DNA of 38,335 bases from Clostridiales bacterium (GTDB taxonomy: Bacteria > Bacillota > Clostridia > Caldicoprobacterales > DTU083), in the NCBI GenBank assembly GCA_012837325.1, contig DURK01000127.1, positions 1 to 38,335 on the forward strand, written 5' to 3'. Below, piece by piece: positions 32,288 to 38,335 of this stretch; position 1 is the stretch's first letter, and every line of letters begins with the position of its first letter. The notes beneath the pieces are model-generated. The model was not told the DNA's origin, made no database searches, and saw nothing but the letters and a program-made list of their open reading frames with translations. The position numbers were made by a program, and so were the translations under genes.

Positions 32288-33673
32288 ATGGCAAAAAAGA
32301 AGAACACCGCCTGGATCTGTCAATCCTGCGGAGCCAGGTCCTATAAGTGGGCTGGTTATTGTAACAGCTGCGGTGAATGGAACACCATTGCAGAGGAGGT
32401 CATCAGAAGTGATGAGCCTGCCAGAGGTATTGGGGCTGCAGAAGGGTTCTCTGTCAAACCGACAGCCATCGGGAAGGTCAGCTTTACCGAGACTCCCAGA
32501 TTTCACAGCGGTTCTTTAGAACTGGACAGGGTGCTGGGCGGGGGCATTGTACCGGGCTCCTTTGTCCTGGTAGGAGGAGATCCGGGTATCGGCAAGAGTA
32601 CCCTGCTGACCCAATTGGCGGGCAGGGTATCGAAAACCAGAGGGAAGGTGCTGTATGTCAGTGCCGAGGAAAGCCCGCAGCAGGTTCGAATCCGGGCGGA
32701 GCGTCTGAAGGCCATGACCGAGACCTTTCTGGTGGTATCCGAGGCAGATATGCAGCGAATTGAGGGATACTGCAGGGACATTCAGCCTGCGGTGCTGGTT
32801 ATTGACTCCATTCAAACGGTATACAAGCCGGATATCCCATCTGCTCCGGGCAGTGTGGTACAGGTCCGGGAATGCGCGGCACAGCTATTAAGAATGGCAA
32901 AAAATACGGAAACCGCCATCTTTATTGCAGGTCATGTTACCAAGGATGGTGCCATTGCCGGACCCAGAGTACTGGAGCATATGGTGGATACCGTATTGTA
33001 TTTCGAAGGCGAGAGGCATACCCAGTATCGAATCCTGCAGGCGGTAAAAAATCGATTTGGTGCTTTGGAGATTGGTGTATACGAAATGGATGACGGAGGG
33101 TTGCACGATATTCCCAATGCCTCGGAATTGTTTCTCTCCGAGAGACCGGTGGGAGCCAGCGGCAGCGTGGTTGTACCCGTTATGGAGGGTACCCGGCCTG
33201 TTTTGCTGGAGGTACAGGCGCTGGTAGGCTCAGCAGCCTATCAGAATGCCCGGCGGACTGCCAATGGCATTGATCTTAACCGCCTCCAGCTCTTGATCGC
33301 CGTGCTGGAAAAAAGAGCAGGCCTGCCCATGGGAGGCAGCGACGCCTTCGTCAAAGCCACGGGCGGAGTAAAAATAGACGAACCGGCTGTGGATCTGGGA
33401 TTGGCCATGGCATTGGCTTCCAGCTATTGTGACTGTCCGGTTGATCCTTATACGGTTGTTATCGGTGAGGTCGGTCTGGCAGGGGAAGTGCGGGGGGTAT
33501 CCCAAATGGAGCACCGCATCAGAGAATCTCAGAAGATGGGGTTCAGGCAGGCCGTTGTTCCCGCTCATTCCGGCAGGATTAAGGCAGCGGCGGGCTTTCA
33601 ACTGGTAGGCGTACATACCCTGGTGGAAGCCTTGCAGGCAGTGGGCATCGGGAAATATAAAAAACAGCATTGA
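32288..33673 (+). CDS. radA: DNA repair protein RadA
   Basis: RadA (Sms) is a RecA-like motor that speeds branch migration in homologous recombination. The 461-residue protein has an N-terminal C4 zinc finger (CQSCGARSYKWAGYCNSCG), Walker A in GGDPGIGKST (about 96-105), the RadA-specific KNRFG motif (254-258) and a C-terminal Lon-like domain (about 285-455) with GLDLGLAMALASS-like sequence. ATG 32288 follows AAGGAG. The order clpC-radA is conserved. disA, which normally follows radA, is absent here. Confidence 0.98.
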   Translation: MAKKKNTAWICQSCGARSYKWAGYCNSCGEWNTIAEEVIRSDEPARGIGAAEGFSVKPTAIGKVSFTETPRFHSGSLELDRVLGGGIVPGSFVLVGGDPGIGKSTLLTQLAGRVSKTRGKVLYVSAEESPQQVRIRAERLKAMTETFLVVSEADMQRIEGYCRDIQPAVLVIDSIQTVYKPDIPSAPGSVVQVRECAAQLLRMAKNTETAIFIAGHVTKDGAIAGPRVLEHMVDTVLYFEGERHTQYRILQAVKNRFGALEIGVYEMDDGGLHDIPNASELFLSERPVGASGSVVVPVMEGTRPVLLEVQALVGSAAYQNARRTANGIDLNRLQLLIAVLEKRAGLPMGGSDAFVKATGGVKIDEPAVDLGLAMALASSYCDCPVDPYTVVIGEVGLAGEVRGVSQMEHRIRESQKMGFRQAVVPAHSGRIKAAAGFQLVGVHTLVEALQAVGIGKYKKQH

Positions 33674-33690
33674 TGCATATCAATGCTGTT
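33657..33690 (-). terminator. Terminator between the convergent radA and minus-strand gene
   Basis: AACAGCATTGAT and ATCAATGCTGTT form a perfect 12-base-pair stem with a GCAT loop, overlapping the radA stop. Six A residues on its left give a T-run for the minus strand; the plus-strand T-tract is weak. Confidence 0.75.
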
Positions 33691-33720
33691 TATCTGTCTG
33701 GTTTTTGGTTCAAGCCGGGC

Positions 33721-34128
33721 TTACCGGAGTTGATATTTTCCAAGGGCGGACATCTTCTTCTCTTCTTCAAGGATAATGTCGTACAGGCTGAGATCCAGTG
33801 TGTTGGCCAGGCTGGCCATGTAGAACAATTGATTGCCCAGCTCGGCTTCAATGACAGATCTGCAATGAGGACACAGGCTGCCGGTAATATGAGAATCCAT
33901 ATAGTCAGCCAGGGTGGCCAGGGAGACATCTTCCGGTATTTCCTGCTTTTTCGCATGAATTTCAATACAGCCGCAGCTGGTCGCAGCCTTGACCACCGAA
34001 CGGTTGACCTTGGCGACAGCGTCCTGATACTTGGATAGAATATCCAGAATGCTGCGATTGCGGATTAATTGCTCCTGCACCTTGTTTTGATAGTTCTGAA
34101 ACAACATGTCCTTCATATCCTCATGCAC
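33721..34128 (-). CDS. Small conserved clostridial protein, DUF1573-like by recollection
   Basis: This is the only minus-strand gene, of about 131-135 residues. The start is uncertain: GTG 34128 is very close to AGGGG, and ATG 34116 gives MKDMLFQNYQ, which resembles homologues I recall. The protein is soluble and mostly helical, with a conserved-looking VNRSVVKAATSCGCIEIHA stretch and a CPHC pair in GSLCPHCRSVIEAELGNQLFY, suggesting a metal or redox site. Similar proteins occur near radA and carD in clostridia, often labelled DUF1573, but I cannot confirm the family. No signal peptide is present. It is convergent with radA and divergent from carD. Function unknown. Confidence 0.7.
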   Translation of the reverse strand: MHEDMKDMLFQNYQNKVQEQLIRNRSILDILSKYQDAVAKVNRSVVKAATSCGCIEIHAKKQEIPEDVSLATLADYMDSHITGSLCPHCRSVIEAELGNQLFYMASLANTLDLSLYDIILEEEKKMSALGKYQLR

Positions 34129-34280
34129 ACCCCTATAACCTCATAATCTAATTTCATTATGATGGAATCCACTGCATTTGTCAAGGAAACCAGAAAAGCT
34201 TGTTTCATGGAAAAGAAACATCTGTATTTTACTGAAAATGGTACAGTCATATATATATTTTTAAATATTCCATTTTACCA

Positions 34281-34310
34281 TTGACAACCAAGTTTGACTT
34301 GTGTTAGAAT
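34281..34310 (+). promoter_or_regulatory. Upstream promoter of carD (P1)
   Basis: Perfect TTGACA (34281-34286) and TAGAAT (34305-34310) are 18 bases apart in the AT-rich 250-base gap before carD. Confidence 0.55.
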
Positions 34311-34318
34311 AACCATTT

Positions 34319-34347
34319 TTGACTTTTATCCTGTTTTATGTTATAAT
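34319..34347 (+). promoter_or_regulatory. Downstream promoter of carD (P2)
   Basis: TTGACT (34319-34324) and perfect TATAAT (34342-34347) are 17 bases apart, 30 bases before the carD start. It forms a tandem with P1. Confidence 0.7.
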
Positions 34348-34377
34348 TGAACCATTCGATGAAAGGAGGCATCATGG

Positions 34378-34872
34378 ATGTTTGAGATCGGTGACAAGGT
34401 AGTCTATCCGATGCACGGTGCCGGCATCATAGAAGGGATAGAAGTAAAAGAAATTCTGGGCGAAAAGCAGCAATACTATATACTCAACTTCCCTATGGGG
34501 GGTATGAGAGTCATGATTCCAACTAAAAATGTAGATGAGATCGGGGTCAGGGAAATCATACCCCGTTCCGATGTCAACAAGGTGGTTCAGATTTTGAGTC
34601 TTCCCTGCGGCAATCTGCCCGACAACTGGAACAAACGATACCGGGCCAACCTGGACAAGATCAAAACAGGCGATATCTTCGAGGTCGCCAACGTGGTGCG
34701 AGACCTGATGATCCGCGATCGGGACAGAGGCTTATCCTCTGCAGAGAAGAAAATGCTCAGCAATGCGAGGCAGATCCTGATCAGTGAAATGTGCATGTCC
34801 ACTTCAGCCGATGAGGAAGAAGTTGCATCAATGATAGACAATATCACCTTAAATGAAACAGCGTCAGATTGA
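34378..34872 (+). CDS. carD: CarD/CdnL family RNA polymerase-binding regulator
   Basis: CarD-type proteins bind the RNA polymerase beta subunit and stabilise the open promoter complex, notably at rRNA and growth-linked promoters. The 164-residue protein has the N-terminal RNA polymerase-interacting domain shared with Mfd (FEIGDKVVYPMHGAGIIEGI, YYILNFPMGGMRVMIPT) and a helical C-terminal DNA-binding domain (NWNKRYRANLDKIKTGD, RGLSSAEKKMLSNARQIL). Two start-like ATGs overlap; 34378 is in frame and follows AAAGGAGG. It has tandem promoters and its own terminator, so it is expressed alone and probably strongly. Confidence 0.95.
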   Translation: MFEIGDKVVYPMHGAGIIEGIEVKEILGEKQQYYILNFPMGGMRVMIPTKNVDEIGVREIIPRSDVNKVVQILSLPCGNLPDNWNKRYRANLDKIKTGDIFEVANVVRDLMIRDRDRGLSSAEKKMLSNARQILISEMCMSTSADEEEVASMIDNITLNETASD

Positions 34873-34883
34873 CGCTTTTTTAT
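34860..34883 (+). terminator. Intrinsic terminator after carD
   Basis: AGCGTCA and TGACGCT form a 7-base-pair stem with a GAT loop, then TTTTTATTTT. It overlaps the last codons of carD. Confidence 0.82.
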
Positions 34884-34914
34884 TTTCTTTACCTGTTTAT
34901 TCCTTATAAATTTC

Positions 34915-34923
34915 TGGTATAAT
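34915..34923 (+). promoter_or_regulatory. Extended -10 promoter before the PIN/TRAM gene
   Basis: TGGTATAAT is an extended -10 about 27 bases before the start. No convincing -35 is present. Confidence 0.5.
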
Positions 34924-34949
34924 GATAATAATATCTGATAGGAGGTGAT

Positions 34950-36047
34950 ATGGTGCGGAGACTATTGCGTTTCCTGCTCACATTGATGGGCTTGGCTCTG
35001 GGCATCGGTGTTGCCCTGGCTGCAAAACAAGGGCTGGACCATTTTCAAATCACACTGATCCCGGTTTATCAAGACATCATACTATTTGGTTTTTCCGGCC
35101 TTGCCTTTGGAATTATTTTATTTTTTCTGTCACCCGGTATCATAAAAAATTTTTTTGCCTTTTTGAATTGGGCCGAGGGAAAATTGAGCGAAGTGCCCAT
35201 GCCGGATATCATGTCCGGGTCAATCGGGCTGATTATTGGCCTGGTCATTGCTTTTTTAATCTCCGATCCCATCAGCCGCATGAAGCTGCCCTGGCTGTCT
35301 GTCATCTTAACCATCACCATCTATTTCGTTCTGGCTTATCTGGGTATTAACATCGCCACCAAAAGACGGGAAGAGATGAGCCACTTTTTTCCCTTCCGAC
35401 GCACCCTCAAGGAAAAACCCAACAAGGAATCGGAGTCCACGGCGAAAATCCTGGATACCAGCGTCATCATTGACGGGCGTATTTTTGACATCTGCAAAAC
35501 CGGTTTTATAGAAGGTCCTTTGATCATTCCCTCCTTTGTATTGAATGAATTGCGCCACATTGCGGATTCATCCGATGCCTTAAAGCGCAATCGCGGCCGG
35601 CGCGGTCTGGATGTGCTGAATAAAATTCAGAAGGAGCTGGACATAGAAGTAAAAACCTTCGAGCAGGATTACAACGACATTGCAGAGGTAGACGCCAAGC
35701 TGTTGAAGCTGGGTCAGCAGCTGCATGCCAAGGTCATTACCAATGACTACAATCTGAACAAGGTGGCAGAATTTCAAGGAGTTTCAGTATTAAACATCAA
35801 TGAGCTGGCCAATGCCGTAAAGCCGGTGGTGCTGCCCGGCGAGGAGATGGTGGTTCAGGTGATCAAGGACGGTAAGGAGACCGGTCAGGGAATCGCCTAC
35901 CTGGATGACGGCACCATGATCGTAGTGGATGGCGGCAAGAAGCATGTAGGAGAGACCATTGACGTGATGGTAACCAGCGTCCTGCAAACGGCAGCAGGCC
36001 GCATGATTTTTGCCAAGCCCAAGTCCATTGAAAAAGTGGTTTCATAA
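34950..36047 (+). CDS. PIN/TRAM domain membrane protein (YacL-like)
   Basis: The 365-residue protein has four N-terminal membrane segments (about 5-22, 30-55, 85-107 and 112-132), a PIN-type nuclease domain (about 165-285) and a C-terminal TRAM domain (about 290-350). The PIN acidic residues are in KILDTSVIIDGRI, IIPSFVLNELRHIAD, EVDAKLLKLG and VITNDYNLNK, so a metal-dependent RNase activity is plausible. TRAM (GEEMVVQVIKDGKETGQGIAYL) is an RNA-binding fold. The architecture matches B. subtilis YacL, whose gene also sits before ispD. No substrate is known. ATG 34950 follows AGGAGGTGA. Confidence 0.92.
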   Translation: MVRRLLRFLLTLMGLALGIGVALAAKQGLDHFQITLIPVYQDIILFGFSGLAFGIILFFLSPGIIKNFFAFLNWAEGKLSEVPMPDIMSGSIGLIIGLVIAFLISDPISRMKLPWLSVILTITIYFVLAYLGINIATKRREEMSHFFPFRRTLKEKPNKESESTAKILDTSVIIDGRIFDICKTGFIEGPLIIPSFVLNELRHIADSSDALKRNRGRRGLDVLNKIQKELDIEVKTFEQDYNDIAEVDAKLLKLGQQLHAKVITNDYNLNKVAEFQGVSVLNINELANAVKPVVLPGEEMVVQVIKDGKETGQGIAYLDDGTMIVVDGGKKHVGETIDVMVTSVLQTAAGRMIFAKPKSIEKVVS

Positions 36048-36086
36048 GGTGAAACGAATGATATTTTGTACAGGACCAAGATTGGA

Positions 36087-36114
36087 AAGGCTGGCTGAAA
36101 GCCCAGCCTTTTCT
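36087..36114 (+). terminator. Intrinsic terminator before ispD
   Basis: AAGGCTGG and CCAGCCTT form an 8-base-pair stem with an 8-base loop and a short T-tract. It ends 18 bases before ispD. Confidence 0.68.
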
Positions 36115-36131
36115 GCATCAGGGGGATTGGT

Positions 36132-36830
36132 ATGGAACACTCGGTTGCTGCAATTATTTTAGCTGCAGGCAAAGGCCTGAGAATGGGCGGAGACCTGCCC
36201 AAACAATATATGGTTCTGGCGGGTCGTCCTGTTCTGGCTCACACCCTTGCGGCTTTTGATCACGCACCATCTGTCGACGCGCTGGTGATCGTTGCTTCTG
36301 ATGAGTCATATGTCAAAAAAGAGGTGCTGGCGTCCTATCCGGTGAGAAAGCCTGTTTTCTTTGTCGAGGGAGGCAGGGAAAGACAGGATTCCGTGGGCAA
36401 TGCCCTGCGTATCCTTGATAATTGTGAGCTTGTAGTCATTCACGACGGAGTGCGCCCATTGATCAAGGTGGATGTGATTGAAAAGTCCATTGCCGCCGCC
36501 CGCCTTTACGGTGCCTGTGCGGCAGGTATGCCATGCAAGGACACCATCAAGGAGGCAGATGAAGAAGGCTTTTCCATCCGGACCCCCGATCGAAGCAGGC
36601 TGTGGACCATTCAAACTCCGCAAACCTTTCAGCTGTCGCTGCTGAAAGAGGCTCATGCAAAAGCACAAGAGGACGGATACCTGGGAACGGATGACAGCTC
36701 TCTGGTGGAAAGGCTGGGAAAACACCCAGTCAAGCTGATTGAGGGCGGCTATGACAATATCAAGATCACCACACGGGAGGATCTGGAGCTGGCAGCCGGG
36801 TATCTGAAGTACAGGAGGGGACAGTTATGA
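36132..36830 (+). CDS. ispD: 2-C-methyl-D-erythritol 4-phosphate cytidylyltransferase
   Basis: IspD joins CTP and MEP to give CDP-ME, the third step of the non-mevalonate isoprenoid pathway. The 232-residue protein has the nucleotide-binding loop [46 protein letters not shown] and TIQTPQTF near the middle, and [11 protein letters not shown] with [11 protein letters not shown] at the end. ATG follows GGGGGAT. It overlaps ispF by 4 bases (ATGA). Confidence 0.97.
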   Translation: MEHSVAAIILAAGKGLRMGGDLPKQYMVLAGRPVLAHTLAAFDHAPSVDALVIVASDESYVKKEVLASYPVRKPVFFVEGGRERQDSVGNALRILDNCELVVIHDGVRPLIKVDVIEKSIAAARLYGACAAGMPCKDTIKEADEEGFSIRTPDRSRLWTIQTPQTFQLSLLKEAHAKAQEDGYLGTDDSSLVERLGKHPVKLIEGGYDNIKITTREDLELAAGYLKYRRGQL

Positions 36831-37303
36831 GGATTGGTATTGGGTATGACGTGCACCAGCTGGTGGAAGGACGCAGGCTGGTAATCGGCGGCGTGGAGAT
36901 CCCCTGGAGCAAAGGGCTGTCAGGTCATTCCGATGCAGATGTGCTGCTGCATGCCATCATGGATGCTTTGCTGGGGGCTGCCGGACTGGGTGATATCGGC
37001 AGACACTTTCCAGACAACGATCAGGCTTATCGCGGTGTGTCCAGCCTTCTTCTGCTGGAGCAGGTCAGAGAGATGCTGAGCCAAAGCAGGGTTGAAGTGA
37101 TGAATATCGATGCTGTGATCATGGCTCAGAATCCAAAGATGCTCCCCTATATTCCCCAAATGGAAGATCATATTTCTTCCGTGTTGCGCATAGATAAGAT
37201 TTATATTAATATAAAAGCGACTACAACGGAAGGACTGGGTTTTATCGGCAGGGAGGAGGGAATCGGAGCCCAGGCGGTTGCATTGATTAAGAAGAAATCC
37301 TAA
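36827..37303 (+). CDS. ispF: 2-C-methyl-D-erythritol 2,4-cyclodiphosphate synthase
   Basis: IspF cyclises CDP-ME-2-phosphate to MEcPP with release of CMP. The 158-residue trimeric enzyme has metal ligands in GYDVHQL (D8, H10) and the [20 protein letters not shown] block (H42 in GLSGHSDAD). [11 protein letters not shown] and the nucleotide-site [16 protein letters not shown] complete it. ATG 36827 overlaps the ispD stop, after AGGAGGGG. ispD and ispF are separate here, as in Bacillus, not fused. Confidence 0.97.
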   Translation: MRIGIGYDVHQLVEGRRLVIGGVEIPWSKGLSGHSDADVLLHAIMDALLGAAGLGDIGRHFPDNDQAYRGVSSLLLLEQVREMLSQSRVEVMNIDAVIMAQNPKMLPYIPQMEDHISSVLRIDKIYINIKATTTEGLGFIGREEGIGAQAVALIKKKS

Positions 37304-37344
37304 TGGAATATAGAACAGTAATTGAGATTCAGGGAGGTTAGAAT

Positions 37345-38226
37345 ATGAAAAGGAACCTGAAAAAAATCGTTGTTTTGTTATTGACGGTTTTGTACATAAC
37401 ATGCTTTTCCACCATCGCTCTGGCTGAGCAGTCCAAAAAGGTGGTCAGCCTGGGTGCCAACCTCAGCGATGAGCAGAGAACTGAAATTCTGGCTTTGTTC
37501 GGCGTGGAGGAAGGCGAAGCGATCATGCTGCAGGTCACCAATCAGGAGGAACGGGATTATCTGGAGGGCCTGGTGTCCGATGAAAAAATAGGAAAAAGGG
37601 CCATGTCATCTGCATATGTTGAAATATTGGAGGATGGCGAGGGCATATCGGTGGAAACCCGCAACATCAACTGGGTCACCAAGGAAATGTATGCCAATGC
37701 CATGGTTACTGCAGGCGTGGAAAATGCAAGGGTGATTGCGGCGGCTCCCTTTGAGGTATCCGGCACCGCAGCTTTAACCGGCATCATGAAGGCTTTTGAG
37801 GAGGCCACCGGCGAAGAGCTGTCAGAGGAAGCAAAACAAACGGCAAACGAAGAAATGGTAACCACCGGAGAGCTGGGAGAGGACATCGGACAGGATAAGG
37901 CTGCATCCCTGGTTCAGGAAATCAAGGAGCGGATTATCAGGGAAAAGATTACCGATCCGGAGCAGATCCGGAAGATCATCATTGAGATCGCCGCCGATTT
38001 GAACATTACCATCACCCAGGAGCATCTTGACAAGCTGGCGAATTTGATGGAGCGCATCAGCAAACTGGATCTCAGCGTGGAAAAGGTGTCGAAGCAGCTG
38101 GAAAATATCAACAAAGGCCTGGAAAAGGTAAGGGAGACCCTCGAACAGAACAAAGGGTTCTTTCAACGGATATTTGATGCAATCAGGAGATTCTTTGCAT
38201 GGCTGGCTGAAATCCTGAGAGGTTGA
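37345..38226 (+). CDS. Secreted DUF1002 protein (YpuA-like)
   Basis: The 293-residue protein has a typical signal peptide (KRNLKKIVVLLLTVLYI core, likely cleavage after ALA at residue 27). A DUF1002-type region follows: VVSLGANLSDEQRTEILALFGV near the start, SSAYVEIL and ITWVTKEMY-like NINWVTKEMYANAMVTAGVENARVI after it. The C-terminal third is a heptad-like helix (about 235-280) ending in an amphipathic aromatic segment (FQRIFDAIRRFFAWLAEIL) that may touch the membrane. The function of the family is unknown. ATG follows AGGGAGG. It is 41 bases after ispF and possibly cotranscribed. Confidence 0.88.
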   Translation: MKRNLKKIVVLLLTVLYITCFSTIALAEQSKKVVSLGANLSDEQRTEILALFGVEEGEAIMLQVTNQEERDYLEGLVSDEKIGKRAMSSAYVEILEDGEGISVETRNINWVTKEMYANAMVTAGVENARVIAAAPFEVSGTAALTGIMKAFEEATGEELSEEAKQTANEEMVTTGELGEDIGQDKAASLVQEIKERIIREKITDPEQIRKIIIEIAADLNITITQEHLDKLANLMERISKLDLSVEKVSKQLENINKGLEKVRETLEQNKGFFQRIFDAIRRFFAWLAEILRG

Positions 38227-38255
38227 ATGCCCGGGTTCTTCGTGTCAATAATCTA

Positions 38256-38305
38256 TGAAAATGTCACCTAAAAGCGAGTGGTTTTAATCAGTGAAAATGT
38301 CACCT
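38256..38305 (+). repeat. 14-base direct repeat at right edge, possible mobile element end
   Basis: TGAAAATGTCACCT occurs at 38256-38269 and again at 38292-38305, 36 bases apart. Repeated motifs of this kind resemble the multiple terminal repeats of IS21-family elements, but no transposase or full terminus lies inside the window, so this is a guess. Confidence 0.5.
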
Positions 38306-38335
38306 TTACACCAAAAAATATACTAAGTAAAATCT

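Overview
The window is a chromosomal core segment of an endospore-forming Firmicute, most likely a member of the Clostridia with roughly balanced base composition. The evidence is a dense set of sporulation genes (spoIID end, spoIIQ, spoIIID, spoVG, spoVT, yabP, yabQ, spoIIE), the ctsR-mcsA-mcsB-clpC stress operon, a CarD regulator, and many TTG/GTG starts behind strong Shine-Dalgarno sequences. I cannot resolve the genus from sequence alone. Apart from one small minus-strand gene, every gene lies on the plus strand. Gene order closely follows the conserved Bacillus/Clostridium segment purR-spoVG-glmU-pth-mfd-spoVT-yabM-yabN-(hup)-rqcP-yabP-yabQ-divIC-yabR-tRNAs-spoIIE-tilS-hpt-ftsH, joined to recX and then to ctsR-mcsA-mcsB-clpC-radA-carD-yacL-ispD-ispF.

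Region 1 (1-4730) holds the end of spoIID, then spoIIQ, spoIIID, an mbl-type mreB paralogue, fabZ, purR and spoVG. Region 2 (4731-16630) holds an odd glmU, pth, a small PrsW-like membrane protein, mfd, a PrsA-like foldase lipoprotein, spoVT, a SpoVB-family flippase, a methylase-MazG fusion, hup and rqcP. Region 3 (16631-22760) holds a second, lipoprotein-type spoIID-like gene, yabP, yabQ, a DivIC/FtsB-like gene, an S1-domain gene, three tRNAs (fMet, Met, Val) and spoIIE. Region 4 (22761-27592) holds tilS, hpt, ftsH and recX. Region 5 (27593-38335) holds the CtsR-controlled protein quality control operon, radA, a convergent small gene, carD, a PIN/TRAM membrane protein, the isoprenoid genes ispD and ispF, and a secreted DUF1002 protein. 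Two direct repeats at the right edge may be the end of a mobile element. No gene-free stretch exceeds about 300 bases.

Sporulation control can be read directly from several promoters: sigma-H-like before spoVG, sigma-F-like before spoIIQ, sigma-E-like before yabP, sigma-G-like before spoVT, and a spoIIE promoter with the unusual 21-base spacer and an overlapping Spo0A-box-like site. A perfect PurBox precedes purR and a perfect CtsR box precedes ctsR. The most unusual protein is GlmU: its acetyltransferase half is intact, but its uridyltransferase half has lost the nucleotide-binding signature and the metal-binding aspartate. The usual neighbours prs (after glmU) and disA (after radA) are absent. 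I found no undescribed multi-gene defence or mobile system; the novelty here lies in individual proteins and control sites.
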